Assembly: GCA_000507305.1 (NCBI GenBank)
Contig: DF240833.1
Span: forward strand, 1 to 64,000
DNA: 64,000 nucleotides
Reading direction: 5' to 3'
Source: Breviolum minutum Mf 1.05b.01
Lineage: Eukaryota > Sar > Dinophyceae > Suessiales > Symbiodiniaceae
A program made the translations under genes and the position numbers. This document shows, piece by piece, positions 26,234-39,545 of the stretch. The stretch's first letter is position 1. Each line of letters starts with the position of its first letter. The notes under the pieces were generated by a model, which was not told the origin of the DNA, ran no database searches, and saw only the letters and a program-made list of their open reading frames with translations.

Positions 26234-26248
26234 TTGAGCCAAAATCCT
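26234..26248 (-). promoter_or_regulatory. spliced-leader relic and trans-splice acceptor, copy B
   Basis: On the minus strand CTGCAG is followed by GATTTTGGCTCAAACG. The core ATTTTGGCTCAA matches the spliced leader exactly and sits directly behind an AG acceptor, about 60-70 nt before the ATG at 26176. Confidence 0.7.
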
Positions 26249-26447
26249 GCAGCAGGAAAACACGATTGTAAAATTGAAAGTTGTTGAAGGCAAAAGTGAT
26301 CATGGCATCATTCTGCAACAGTATGAACCTCTGATACCTGAAACTACCCCTTCAATCGGTACAAAAGACTGAAGTTGAAATGAAGTTGAGGCTACACAAC
26401 CCACACACACACACACATTACAAAAAACAATTGGATTTCTCCCTGCT

Positions 26448-26705
26448 GCTCACCAGATTTTTCACGCACAAGTTTCGCTAATTAGTTGGTTTTAGACAAA
26501 TGCTTAGAGATCTGATGCTCCAAAGCACTGCTTTACGATACAACTCACAGAGGGAACAAACTGGCAACCAGCAACCTCCTGCCGCTAAAAGAGGCGGTAG
26601 TCACATCCAAAAAGCGGTTGCAAAGTGTGCTGATCCATTTGTGCCTCTCCGGCCTCTTAAAATCTGGGAAAATCTGCGATTTTTGCACAAAAAAGTCCTC
26701 AGATG
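26448..26705. repeat. array 3'-flank element, behind copy C
   Basis: Nearly the same as the block at 19617. Here the similarity with the next spacer continues for about 400 bp more, up to the copy C stop. Confidence 0.65.
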
Positions 26706-27129
26706 TTCAACTGATGCTTCGAATGTTTTCTTGTGGCCCGGGGAGATTGGGGAGAAGATTCTCTGTACTTGATTATGCTGCACAGCGACTTTCTGTGACA
26801 ACAAAACAAGGACACAAGTTTCCAGTTGAAAACCATCATTCAAGGTGAAGTAAACAGATTTTGCAACCCAACTTCCAATGTAAAATTGGCAAGACCACTC
26901 AACTAAATCTTGTCCTACGTTTGAGGTCTGAACAGTATAGAACATTCCCTCAATCCAAACCACTACCATTGCCACATCCAACATCATCCCATACATTTGT
27001 TGAATACAGGTTCATATATAATGCTCCATATAAACGGGCTGTTTTTTCATCTCCCCCCCCAAAAAAAGAGCAAATAACCAGGGACCCACTTCAGTCATCA
27101 AATTGTCTTCCAAGAGACGACCGAACCGC

Positions 27130-30100
27130 TTAGGCAGCCTTCTTCACCTTCACTACTGGCACCAAACCCGCACTGACTGCTCCCATGAGTCCAGCAGCCA
27201 GCAACGCACCCTGCGAGGTGAGGTTCTGAGAATGCTGGTAAGTTACTTGAAACTCTAGGAGTAAACTAATCACATCATATGGAATAGGATGGACTAGGCA
27301 TAACATTGCAAAATATATCAAAATATAAAGTATGGAAAACAGCACTGGAACAACACTTGATGGCCATGTCACTTGAGCATCTACTAAATTTTAGAAACAT
27401 CATATATATGACACAACAAAGTAGCCACGACTTTATTGTCAAAACCATCCCAACAATCCAACTTCCTTTGACAAAAAAACATCCCAGCAAACCCAAACAA
27501 TGAACCCATTAGAGCCATCTTCCATCTGCCTGCATGTTGAATGGACCATGGAGTTCCTTGGCCGCCACGCCACCTGGGTTGGCCATGTACGGTGTGAGTC
27601 GAACGACTGGTGCCTAGTGGCAATATACAATCCAATGAATGGAAACACGACACATGTTGTCAAAAGTATCAAAAGTATCTTGTGCATGTGTTTGCGCAAA
27701 GCGGTTTTGAAATGATTGTAAAATATTGTAAATGCTCGGATCTATATATCATCTCATGAGTCAGCTGCTAACCTTGTTAAATGGCCTTCCAGTAACACAC
27801 TTGCATAAGATGTATGGTGCTTTGCCGAATACTGATAAATGAATTGCGCCACCATATAAGCCTAGTGCTGCAACGCACATGCTAAGTACAGCTGTTGTAG
27901 TTGTTGAATTGACGGTGCACATTTCTCTCTGCGGACGCTGATCCATTAATCATGTAGTTCGCTACCTTTCACATGGAACCACAACACCAAACATCCAACC
28001 CCTCCCAACAAATCTACAACATTTACATATTATGGAACTTATGGAAACTTTCAACATAAACAATTTTTGGTAGTCTTTAACTTTCGCTATTTTTTGCAGC
28101 TACACGTTACATGATACCTTCAGTCCAAGTCCAGTATGGTCCATTTCTTGAAGATCAGCTGCTTCGGCTGCCATTCAGTCAAGAGACCAAGGCCGAAAAA
28201 GAGGAGGCCAGCCGCAAAGAGCAAGACCTGCAGTACACAAGCTTGGTTTGCTTAGTGAGTTTTGGCAAAACATGGCAAAACTAATCTTGGCACTTTGTTG
28301 AGTTTCCTTGACCACCTGCATAATGAGAATTATGCAAAGCTGTGCACTGGAATTGCTTCGAACAGGAAAGAGCACTCCGAAAACATAAATCATGAAAATT
28401 CATTGTCCTTGGCAATATATAAGTCTAATGTAGTCAATCCAGCAGTTAGAATTCCAAGTGAACACCAAATGACTTAAACCTTAATGGCACACATCATTCC
28501 ACCCTTCAGCCTTCAGCAGGGTGGGTGGGTTGTTGCCGTTCACGGTCTCACGTGCCCAAAGACCCAAGCCGGTGCCCACGTCGGTCAAATAGCCGGTGAA
28601 GTGAGTGGTGCAAATGGGCAAGGACAAGCAACGTCGGGTGATGCCGTTCTGGATGCCTAGAACGAAGGCAGAAAACAATCCGATCAGAGAAGGGGATTGG
28701 CACGGGTATACCATACAATTCCTATCTACATTCTACATTCATTCGACATATTATACACTACAGAAACATTTCTGCCGAAGGTTTTATATATCTTTGATCA
28801 TTGTATATATGTACATTCCTTTGAAACCTTTGGAGAATGTGTTCTGCAATGAATCCAATTCTAGTGCCTTGGGAGAAGGCAAACAAGATCAAGCACTCTG
28901 ATGTGTTGTCGTTGCCAGCACCACCATGCTCCTGCTAAGACAGCATCGGTCAAAGAGTCTGACAGCATACTCTCTGAAGCTACTGGGTCTGGTTCCCGAT
29001 GTTTGGTATATCGGGCTATATCGAGCTATCAAACACCTTGAATGTGAGTATATATCCAGCTCTTGTAGCCTGCCAAATTGTCAATATCATGGCTACTCAA
29101 CCTACCCCCCTGATGTACCCCCCCAGAAATAAGGGTTTAATAAGGCCGTATTAAGGATTTGTCAACCAGCCACAACACTAGGAGTCTGCTCAATTGACAA
29201 CCTCCCGTCATGCGATAAGCGTGATAAGGCTAAGGTTCCACATCGTGCTCCCCTACAAACTTGTACATGCGACAAGACTATATTTCCGCACGCATCATCA
29301 ACTTGCCGACATAACTTACCTGGTCAGCTCCAACCCCACATGACACCCCATACATGCAATCTGCCTCGAACTAGTGACAGGACAACATAATTTGGCTGCA
29401 TGCGGTCACCGCAATCATTGAAATCTTCATCATGTTTAGTATTGCATGGCCGTTGTCGTTTCCGTGATTTGAAATTAGGTTTCAAGTTGATCTACTCCTT
29501 GCAGTAATGCACCATGCAGCCAGCCACCACGGCCAGGGTGGATGCCAACAAGTTGGGAGAGTAGCGGCCCTGGTACAAAGCCTCGCAGTCGGACTTGCTG
29601 AAGCCGGCCCAGAAAGATCCGAACAAAAACGCGGCCAAGAGGTGTCCGAATTTGGCGCCGCCGTTCATGATCAAACGTCCTCTGCAACAAAAATGTTGGG
29701 TGCTTGACTATTTTAATTTTTGTGTCTACCTTCCATCCTAGATACTTCCCGGTCCTTTCCAACGACAACAGCAACAACAACAGCAGCATTTCAATCTCCC
29801 ACACTGAAAAGCCTTTCTTTGCAGCGCCAACTTGCTGGAAACAAAGAAACTTGAATTAGTTTGGATCTGAATCACAACCTGACCACAATGTTTGTAACCA
29901 CTTTGCCAACACTTTGCAAAGGAAACTTCCAAGTCCTGTGTGGCTGGTGTTGCCGCTCTGATGAGACACTGTCATACCTTGGTTTCAGAGATTGTGTCTG
30001 ATTTTCCTGGTGTTTTTTCTTGTACGCTAACATGTTGCAAGCTTATGTCAAATATGTCACCAGTAAGTATCCGTTGATTAGAACATTGATGAAGATTGCC

Positions 30101-32324
30101 TTTGCTTTTGTATGCTTTTGTCGGATTCAAAAAAAAGACCCCAATGATCCAAAAGGAACATAGGTGCTGAGAAAAGAACCTAGCCTTTACATCTTGCATG
30201 ATCCTAAATGAACATAGGTGGTAAGAAAAGAACATAGCCTTCACGTCTTATATGGAGTTCCTTCGTTCACGTTTATTTTCATCGTGACAATAGATTGTCG
30301 GTTGACTACCAAGAGACCCATGTCAATGATGCACAGCGCATTGACAATGCCGCTGGTGAAGCACAAGATGTTCTGAATCATCAAGAAGCCTAAAAACTCA
30401 CAGGAAGTTCCAGAAAGATTGGTTTCCATATGGCCGAGGGAAAAAAGCACACATTCAAAGACTCAAAGATCAATCCGTTACCACCTCTTGCCATATCTGG
30501 GTTTCATGAGAGGTTCCCTCGGTTGATTTCTCAAATGGAACCAGACCGCAATGCGTTTTTGCCACTACACCGTCACCGTTTTTAAAAGTAAATGAAGAAA
30601 ACACATCTTAAAATAGGTGTACATTCCTTACAAGTAGTGAAAGGTCTGCTTGGGAATATCAAACGTATTTGAGTGATGTAAAACAAACAAGAATCACCAA
30701 GTTAGATTCAAACATCTATCTGATTGGTACCTGTAGCCATCACATCCTTGTATATGCTTGTATCACCTTTCTGAGAACATATGAAGGCTACACCAATGCC
30801 ACATGTAACGAAAGGGTATTTCCAATCTCTGAAGCAACACCTATGCAACCCTTCTGTCANNNNNNNNNNNNNNNNNNNNNNNNNNNNNNNNNNNNNNNNN
30901 NNNNNNNNNNNNNNNNNNNNNNNNNNNNNNNNNNNNNNNNNNNNNNNNNNNNNNNNNNNNNNNNNNNNNNNNNNNNNNNNNNNNNNNNNNNNNNNNNNNN
31001 NNNNNNNNNNNNNNNNNNNNNNNNNNNNNNNNNNNNNNNNNNNNNNNNNNNNNNNNNNNNNNNNNNNNNNNNNNNNNNNNNNNNNNNNNNNNNNNNNNNN
31101 NNNNNNNNNNNNNNNNNNNNNNNNNNNNNNNNNNNNNNNNNNNNNNNNNNNNNNNNNNNNNNNNNNNNNNNNNNNNNAACCGCGAACCGGGATCATATAT
31201 GTGTTGTATTTATGCAAACACATGCACAGAAAAACCAACATGTTTCAACATTTCATTGCGGTTTTTCCAATGTGATAGTGTACAGAACTTCCATTCATTC
31301 ACATACATAGTTACAAACACAATCTGGAATCTTGTATGTACAAAAATCTTCCCTGCAAAGAGAGCAGCATTGTAGAAACAAGAGTGTCATTAGATCAAGA
31401 AATTGGAGGTACAACAGCAACTTTCCATTTGCACCTGGCAGTCTGTTTGACCAAAACACTGAAGAGCAAGGGATGATCCGCGATGAAGGTCACTCCGGCG
31501 GAAGGGGATTCAGCGCCCTCCTCCGTCTTGGTGAAGGCCGTGGAGACACCGAAGTTCCTAACGGCACCAGGGGAGCTTTTATGATCAGTGAACCAAGTGA
31601 GGCTCACATTGGTTGCTTGTTGTCAGCTGCTAGCTGTTGTTTTTGGCGTGCATAGCCCAATTCTGTAGTAATTCAAATAGCTTCTTGTATATGGCAGGAA
31701 ATGGCTTGTAACTCAATACTACTATGCTTGATTAGCCCATCATGGCCAGGAAAAAACACCTCCAGAGACAAGTCCACTCATCACGAAGAATGCACGCCAT
31801 CATTGGAAACTGCTTTCCAACCACAACAATTGTATTGCTAGTACCAGAACTTATACAAGGAAATTGAGACGTATAGTTGCGCCATAGATCCGGCATAGTA
31901 ATGGTACTACGATGTACTACGATTACGCTTACGAAGTGAAGGTATCTGAAGAAAACAGACCATATTGTATACCACGGAAAGGGTACCAGAAACATCCAAG
32001 AACGAGCAAAGTGCAACCACGAATGCCCAGAAGATCTCATAAGTCTGTGCTAGTGCAGCATCCTTACTTGAATTGAACTGCTTACTGTACCAAGATGGGT
32101 ATAGTTGTTGTAAAGGGTCTCCATATCGATTTCCATATGCTGATGCCAACAAAAACGGAATCAATGAGTGCCCACATGGCCGCTACACAAAACTTCTTAG
32201 CAACTTAGCCTGTATCTCTTGAACCAGCCCTGGCCCCTGAACCACATCCAAGACTCCACAAACTGAAAACACACAAGGCCAAGAACAGGGCACCACGGAG
32301 ACGTCGGGTCTGTGACATGGCCAT
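27130..32324 (-). CDS. DUF1275 (YoaK-like) membrane protein, array copy C (exon 3 lost in N gap)
   Basis: Exons seen: 32324-32245, 31557-31452, 30389-30310, 29977-29936, 29679-29498, 28931-28868, 28656-28511, 28227-28177, 27573-27530, 27210-27130 (stop TAA, tail KVKKAA). Exon 3 is missing because the N run starts three bases short of where it should begin: the sequence left of the gap ends exactly as the sequence beside exon 3 in copy D does. The gene is therefore probably intact in the organism. No stop or frameshift was seen in the visible exons. The exon 5 acceptor reads AAG|G where A, B and E have GAG|G. Introns 5-10 are close to identical with copy D, which points to a recent duplication or gene conversion. 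Confidence 0.75.
30860..31177. other. assembly gap (318 N) covering exon 3 of array copy C
   Basis: A run of N. By comparison with copies B and D the missing stretch holds exon 3 and part of intron 2. Any open frame drawn through it is an artefact. Confidence 0.95.
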
Positions 32325-32381
32325 TGTTTTCAGAGTCGACCGAGATAAGGTGGCGGGCAGAAAATGTGCACTCGACTTCGT

Positions 32382-32396
32382 TTGAGCCAAAATCCT
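32382..32396 (-). promoter_or_regulatory. spliced-leader relic and trans-splice acceptor, copy C
   Basis: On the minus strand CGACAG is followed by GATTTTGGCTCAAACG, as in copy B. The leader from here to the ATG at 32324 is conserved between copies. Confidence 0.7.
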
Positions 32397-32572
32397 GTCG
32401 CAAGAAAACACGATTGTAAAATTGAAGGCAAAAGTGATCATGGCATCATTCTGCAAGAATATGAACCTATGATACCTGAAACTACCCCTTCAATCGGTAC
32501 AAAAGACTGAAGTTGAAATGAAGTCAAGGCTACACACACACACACATTACAAAAAACAATTCGATTTCTGCC

Positions 32573-32830
32573 TGCTGCTCACCAGATTTTTCACGCGCAA
32601 GTTTTTGCTAATTAGTTGGTTTTAGACAAATGCTTAGAGATCTGATGCTCCAAAGCACTGCTTTACGATACAGCTCACAGAGGGAACAAACTGGCAACCA
32701 GCAACCTCCTGCCGCTGAAAGGGGCAGTAGTCACATCCAAAAGCGGTTGCAAATTGTGCTGATCCATTTGTGCCTCTCCGGCCTTTAAAATCTGGGAAAA
32801 TCTGCGATTTTTGCACAAAAAAGTCCTCAG
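32573..32830. repeat. array 3'-flank element, behind copy D
   Basis: Fourth instance of the block, close to the one at 26448 and followed by the same spacer sequence up to the stop of copy D. Confidence 0.65.
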
Positions 32831-33248
32831 TCAGATGTTCAACTGATGCTTCGAATGTTTTCTTGTGGCGGAGGAGATTGGGGAGAAGATTCTCTGTACT
32901 TGATTATGCTGCACAGCGACTTTCTGTGACAACAAAAAAGACCACAATTTTCCAGTTGAAACCATCATTCAAGGTGAAGTAAACAAATTTTGCAACCCAA
33001 CTTCCAATGTAAAATTGGCAAGACCACTCAACTAAATCTTGTCCTACGTTTGAGGTCTGAACGGTACAGAACATTCCCTCAATCCAAACCACTACCATTG
33101 CCACATCCGACATCATCCCATCCATTTGTTGAATAAACGTTCCATTTATGTAAACGGGTAGTTTTTCATCTCCTCCCCCCAAAAAAAGAGCAAATAACCA
33201 GGGACCCACTTCAGTCATCAAATTGTCTTCCAAGAGACGACGAACCGC

Positions 33249-36200
33249 TTAGGCAGCCTTCTTCACCTTCACTACTGGCACCAAACCCGCACTGACTGCT
33301 CCCATGAGTCCAGCAGCCAGCAACGCACCCTGCGAGGTGAGGTTCTGAGAATGCTGGTAAGTTACTTGAAACTCTATGAGTAAACTGATCACATCATATG
33401 GAATAGGATGGACTAGGCATAACATTGTAAAATATATCAAACTATAAAGTATGGAAAACATCACTGGAACAACACTTGATGGCCATGTCACTTGAGCATC
33501 TACTAAATTTTAGAAACATCTGACATGACACAACAAAGTAGCCACGACTTTATTGTCAAAACCATCCCAACAATCCAACTTCCTTTGACAAAAAAACATC
33601 CCAGCAAACCCAAACAATTACCCCATTAGAGCCATCTTCCATCTGCCTGCATGTTGAATGGACCATGGAGTTCCTTGGCCGCCACGCCACCTGGGTTGGC
33701 CATGTACGGTGTGAGTCGAACGACTGGTGCCTAGTGGCAATATACAATCCAATGAATGGAAACACAACACATTTTGTCACAAGTATGAAAAGTATCTTGT
33801 GTATGTGTTTGCGCTGAGTGTTTTTGACATGATTGTAAAATATTGTAAATGCTCGGATCTATATATCATCTCATGAGTCAGCTGCTAACCTTGTTAAATG
33901 GCCTTCCAGTAACACACTTGCATAGGATTTATGGTGCTATGCCAAATCCTGATGAATGAATTTTCAGCTCCATAGAGCGCATGGGCTCGCCTGCCTGTGA
34001 AAGCCTTGTTTAGGACTGAGACGGGCTATAAATTCCTGCACGTGTTGTCCCATGTCTGGTGAAAATTGACGGCCTGCTGCTTAGTGTCGGGGACGAATTA
34101 ATCATGAAGCACTAGCTAGTTGACATGGTCAAATGATACTTTCCATGTGTTTTCCATCAAGCTGTGCCGGAAACCAAAGTCCACTCGCACCGTTTTTACC
34201 CATTTCAAGCCACGTCCTAGTGCTGCAACGCACATGTTAAGTACAGCTGTTTTTGTTGAATTGATGGTGCACATTTCACTCTGCGGAAGCTGATCCATTA
34301 ATCATGTAGTTCGCCACCTTTTACATGGAACCAAAACACCAAACATCCAACCCCTCCCAACAAATCTACAACATTTAGATACATATTATGGAACTTATAG
34401 AAACTTTCAACAGAAACAATCTTTGGTAGTCTTTAACTTTCGCTATTTTTTGCAGCTACATCTTACATGATACGTTCAGTCCAAGTCCAAGTCCAGTATG
34501 GTCCATCTCTTGAAGATCAGCTGCTTCGGCTGCCTTTCAGTCAAGAGACCAAGGCCGAAAAAGAGGAGGCCAGCCGCAAAGAGCAAGACCTGCAGTACAC
34601 AAGTTTGGTTTGCTGAGTGAGTTTTGGCAAAACATGGCAAAACTAATCTTGGCACTTTGTTGAGTTTCCTTGACCTCCTACACAATGAGAATTACGCAAA
34701 GCTGTGCACTGGAATTGCTTCGAACAGGAAAGAGCACTCCGAAAACATAAATCATGAAAATTCATTGTCCTTGGCAATATACAAGTCTAATGTAGTCAAT
34801 CCAGCAGTTAGCATTCCAAAACTAAGCAAAAAACCTAGCAATTCCAAGTGAACACCAAATGACTTGAGCCTTAATGGCACACATTGTTCCACCCTTCAGC
34901 CTTCAGCAGGGTGGGTGGGTTGTTGCCGTTCACGGTCTCACGTGCCCAAAGACCCAAGCCGGTGCCCACGTCGGTCAAATAGCCGGTGAAGTGAGTGGTG
35001 CAAATGGGCAAGGACAAGCAACGTCGGGTGATGCCGTTCTGGATGCCTAGAACGAAGGTAGAAAACAATCCGATCAGAGAAGGGGATTGGCACGGGTATA
35101 CCATACAATTCCTATCTACATTCTACATTCATTCGACATATTATACACTACAGAAACATTTCTGCCGAAGGTTTTGTATATCTTTGATCATTGTATATAT
35201 GTACATTCCTTTGAAACCTTTGGAGAACGTGTTCTGCAATGAATCCAATTCTAGTGCCTTGGGAGAAGGCAAACAAGATCAAGCACTCTGATGTGTTGTC
35301 GTTGCCAGCACCACCATGCTCCTGCTAAGACAGCATTGGTCAAAGAGTCCGACAGCATACTCTCTGAAGCTACTGGGTCTGGTTCCCGATGTTTGGTATA
35401 TCGGGCTATATCGAGCTATCAAACACCTTGAATGTGAGTATATATCCAGCTCTTGTAGCCTGCCAAATTGTCAATATCATGGCTACTCAACCTACCCCCC
35501 TGATGTACCCCCCCAGAAATAAGGGTTTAATAAGGCCGTATTAAGGATTTGTCAACCAGCCACAACACTAGGAGTCTGCTCAATTGACAACCTCCCGTCA
35601 TGCGATAAGCGTGATAAGGCTAAGGTTCCACATCGTGCTCCCCTACAAACTTGTACATGCGACAAGACTATATTTCCGCACGCATCATCAACTTGCCGAC
35701 ATAACTTACCTGGTCAGCTCCAACCCCACATGACACCCCATACATGCAATCTGCCTCGAACTAGTGACAGGACAACATAATTTGGCTGCATGCGGTCACC
35801 GCAACCATTGAAATCTTCATCATGTTTAGTATTGCATGGCCGTCGTCGTTTCCGTGATTTGAAATTAGGTTTCAAGTTGATCTACTCCTTGCAGTAATGC
35901 ACCATGCAGCCAGCCACCACGGCCAGGGTGGATGCCAACAAGTTGGGAGAGTAGCGGCCCTGGTACAAAGCCTCGCAGTCGGACTTNGGTGTACATTCCT
36001 TACAAGTAGTGAAAGGTCTGCTTGGGAATATCAAACGTATTTGAGTGATGTAAAACAAACAAGAATCACCAAGTTAGATTCAAACATCTATCTGATTGGT
36101 ACCTGTAGCCATCACATCCTTGTATATGCTTGTATCACTTTCTGAGAACATATGAAGGCTACACCAATGCCACATGTAACGAAAGGGTATTTCCAATCTC

Positions 36201-37555
36201 TGAAGCAACACCTATGCAACCCTTCTGTCAGTGCCGAAAAACTGCTGTAGTCCGCACGATCCTCTGCATTGCCTTGACGAGGGGTGGAGGAATTCTCGGT
36301 CATGCAAAGGCCTCCACAAAGGGCCATCACGATGAAGCCTCGGAGGTTTAAAACATCCTGGACATGTTTGCAATGCATCGGGTTGGTGACTGATTGCCAT
36401 TTGCCTCAATACACACCACGAATTATCCACCATCCAAAATGTGAGACCCTTGGGGTGAGGGCCACAAACGAACGTAGATATCCAACATCCTCCAGCATTT
36501 CATGCGTTTCACATTCAATAGTTGATTGAAATTGAAACTATCACTGTACCAGCAAACATGGTGTCATCATTAAATCATCATTAACATACACAAACTTATA
36601 TGTGAGCTAGCGGCAAAATTCCCAGTCCCAAAGATCTACACCTTATGAATGTTAGCGTTTTAATATCGTTTTGATATCGCTTTTTTTAAATGTTTATCGT
36701 CTTACAAGGAACTGATGCTTTATTGTTTTACAAGGGTTTGAAGCAAAAAGTAGCAAATAGGGTCCACCTTTATCGTTTTACGAAGGATCACCATTTATAA
36801 AACTACGCAGCTTATACTCCAGCATGTCTCAACTTATCCTTTTCCAGCACACCTGCAAACTACCAAGTTTATTACATATGAGTGTCATTCACAAAAAGGA
36901 TTCTGTTTGAACCTTTTAGCCATTTGCTCATGTACAAAGGCCTTCCAACAAATGATAGCTGTTTTTGCAGAAACATGAATTATAGTTGTGAAGGGAATCA
37001 ACAAATTCAAGTACCACCCACAACTTTCCATTTGCACCTGGCAGTCTGTTTGACCAAAACACTGAAGAGCAAGGGATGATCCGCGATGAAGGTCACTCCG
37101 GCGGAAGGGGATTCAGTGACCTCCTCTGTCGTGGTGAAGGCCGTGGAGACACTGAAGTTCCTAACGGCACCAGGGGGAGCTTTTTGATCGTGGTTGCAAT
37201 ATTTGCTAGATTTTGCTAGCTACTTGTTTTTTGCTCATGGCCAAGCTAAAACTCCTCGTGGCCAGGATGCCATATTCCACAATGGTGCTGCTACCCGCGG
37301 GGTGACTTGCAATTTTTAGGCATGTCTTGCACAGTCGACATGTTCTCCCATAAAATGAACTTTACTTTGATGCCAACAAAAACGAAGCATCAATGAGTGC
37401 CCACATGGCCGCTACACAAAACTTGTGTCAGAAACTTAGCCTGTATCTCTTGAACCAACCCTGGCCCCTGAACCACATCCAAGACTCCACAAACTGAAAA
37501 CACACAAGGCCAAGAACAGGGCACCACGGAGACGTCGGGTCTGTGACATGGCCAT
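33249..37555 (-). CDS. DUF1275 (YoaK-like) membrane protein, array copy D (exons 4, 5 and part of 6 missing at an N)
   Basis: Exons seen: 37555-37476, 37160-37055, 36338-36235, a partial exon 6 at 35986-35888, then 35321-35258, 35046-34901, 34589-34539, 33690-33647, 33329-33249 (stop TAA). At the single N (35987) the sequence jumps from inside exon 6 to intron 3 sequence identical to that right of 30616 in copy C. About 1 kb holding the 5' half of exon 6, exon 5 and exon 4 is therefore absent. This looks like a collapsed or unresolved assembly join and not a biological deletion, since the break carries an N. Intron 9 has about 250 bp that copy C lacks. All other exons keep the family lengths and frame. 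Confidence 0.7.
33963..34214. other. insertion of about 250 bp in intron 9 of copy D
   Basis: Copies C and D align closely on both sides, but D carries about 250 bp (starting TTCAGCTCCATAGAGC) where C has about 15 bp. No inverted ends or coding frame were seen. Confidence 0.5.
35987..35987. other. single-N join, probable assembly collapse inside array copy D
   Basis: Left of the N is exon 6 of copy D. Right of it is intron 3 sequence identical to 30616 onward in copy C. Exons 5 and 4 and half of exon 6 are skipped. Confidence 0.85.
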
Positions 37556-37612
37556 TGTTTTCAGAGTCGACCGAGATAAGGTGGCGGGCAGAAAATGTGC
37601 ACTCGACTTCGT

Positions 37613-37627
37613 TTGAGCCAAAATCCT
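37613..37627 (-). promoter_or_regulatory. spliced-leader relic and trans-splice acceptor, copy D
   Basis: On the minus strand CTGCAG is followed by GATTTTGGCTCAAACG, the same arrangement as in B, upstream of the ATG at 37555. Confidence 0.7.
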
Positions 37628-37812
37628 GCAGTAACAAAAACAAGTGGAACCAAATTCGTATGGTGGCGGAAAATTGAAACGTATTGAGGGCCATAGCGGT
37701 CATGGCATCATTCTGCATGAACCTGAACCTATTGCAAATTATGATGATACTTCAAAAACTACCCGTTCAATTGGATTCAATTGGTATACATAAAAACAAT
37801 TCGATTTCTGCC

Positions 37813-38060
37813 TGCTGCTCACCAGATTTTTCACGCACAAGTTGTGCTAATTAGTTGGTTTTAGACAAATGCTTAGAGATCTGATGCTCCAAAGCACTGC
37901 TTTACGATACAGCTCAGAGGGAACAAACTGGCAACCAGCAACCTCCTGCCGCTAAAAGAGGCGGTAGTCACATCCAAAAGCGATTGCAGATTGTGCTGAT
38001 CCATTTGTGCCTCTCCGGCCTTTAAAATCTGGGAAAATCTGCGATTCTGCACAAAAAAGT
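37813..38060. repeat. array 3'-flank element, behind copy E
   Basis: Fifth instance. No such block occurs upstream of copy E, so it travels with the 3' side of each gene and not the 5' side. Confidence 0.65.
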
Positions 38061-38475
38061 CCTTAGATGTTCAACTGACGCTTCGAATGTTTTCTTGTGG
38101 CGGAGGAGATTGGGGAGAAGATTCTCTGTACTTGATTATGCTGCACAGCGACTTTCTGTGACAACAAAAAAAGAACACAATTTTCCAGTTGAAACCATCA
38201 TTCTAGGTGAATTAAACAAATTTTGTAACCCAACTTCCAATGTAAATACGACTTTGGCAAGACCACTCAACTAAGTCTTGTCCTGAGTTTGAGGTCTGAA
38301 CGGTACAGGCATTAAGTCAATCCAAACCACTACCAGTTGCACCGACAAAAAGCTCTATATAATCAAATCCAAAAGCCGCCTTCTTCATGTGATGATTGCC
38401 ACATCCCAATCATCCCATCCATTTTTGAATAAACCCACATCACTCATCAAATTGTCTTCCAAGAGACGACTGAGC

Positions 38476-39474
38476 TTAGGCAGCCTTCTTCACCTTCACT
38501 ACTGGTACCAAGCCTGCACTGACTGCTCCCATGAGTCCAGCAGCCAGCAATGCACCCTGCAAGGTGAAGTGAGAATGCTAACGATGCTAACTTCGTTGAA
38601 CTTTGAGGAAAAACTTCAGGTTTTTAATCTGAAACACCTTATGGACTGCAGGCATAACATGGCAAAACCATCCAAAACATCGTTGGAACAACCGAGTGTT
38701 GCAGGGTATTAGCCATTGGTGGGTTCGAGAAGGTGTGTTCCATTCAACATGTTCAGGGATATTGACACTCCCCTTTCAAAAGGAATCATGTTTAAGTAGC
38801 CACAACTTGTCACAACTTCATTGCAAAGAAGGCAAAAAGAACATGCCAACATTTCAACTTCCATTAAAACCACCTAGTAAGACGCGACCTTAGTTCAAAA
38901 AACATTCCAACAATCCAACTTACACCTGAAAAAAACAACCCGGTAAGACAAATCCAATCAAAAAACCAAACCATGAGCCCATTTGTAGCCATTTTTCATC
39001 TGCCTGCATGTTGAATGGACCATGGAGTTCCTTGGCCGCCACACCACCTGGATTGGCAGTTTCTGTTGTGCTGTCTCTTCGGTGGAAGCTTCGAAACACA
39101 TGCCACGAATTGCAGTGAAAAAACGTAGCAATGGGTCCCTAAAACCCGAAGTTGATGATAGATGAGGGATGCCAAATACCTCACATCAATAGATATCACA
39201 AAGAGTAAACTACACCTTCTACACTGACCAATGTTAACATACCTATGCCAATACGTAGAAATAAAAAGTAAGAGCCAATTCACAATGATAGTGAATAAAT
39301 GTGAAAAACACATCTCAGCTTCTTAAATCATAGCTAATAGACATGTCAGGATGTTCAGTGCAAGTATCACCTTCAGCTTTCTTTGACATGTAGCATATTG
39401 TCTACTGAGCCTGTTGACAGCAAAACTGTTACGGTTAAACAATCAATCACAATGTGTGCACCACCTGTGTGTCC

Positions 39475-39545
<71 letters not shown>

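Noticed and set aside
30669-31310. Frames of 164-213 codons around 30.7-31.3 kb
   Set aside because: They run through the N gap and owe their length to it.
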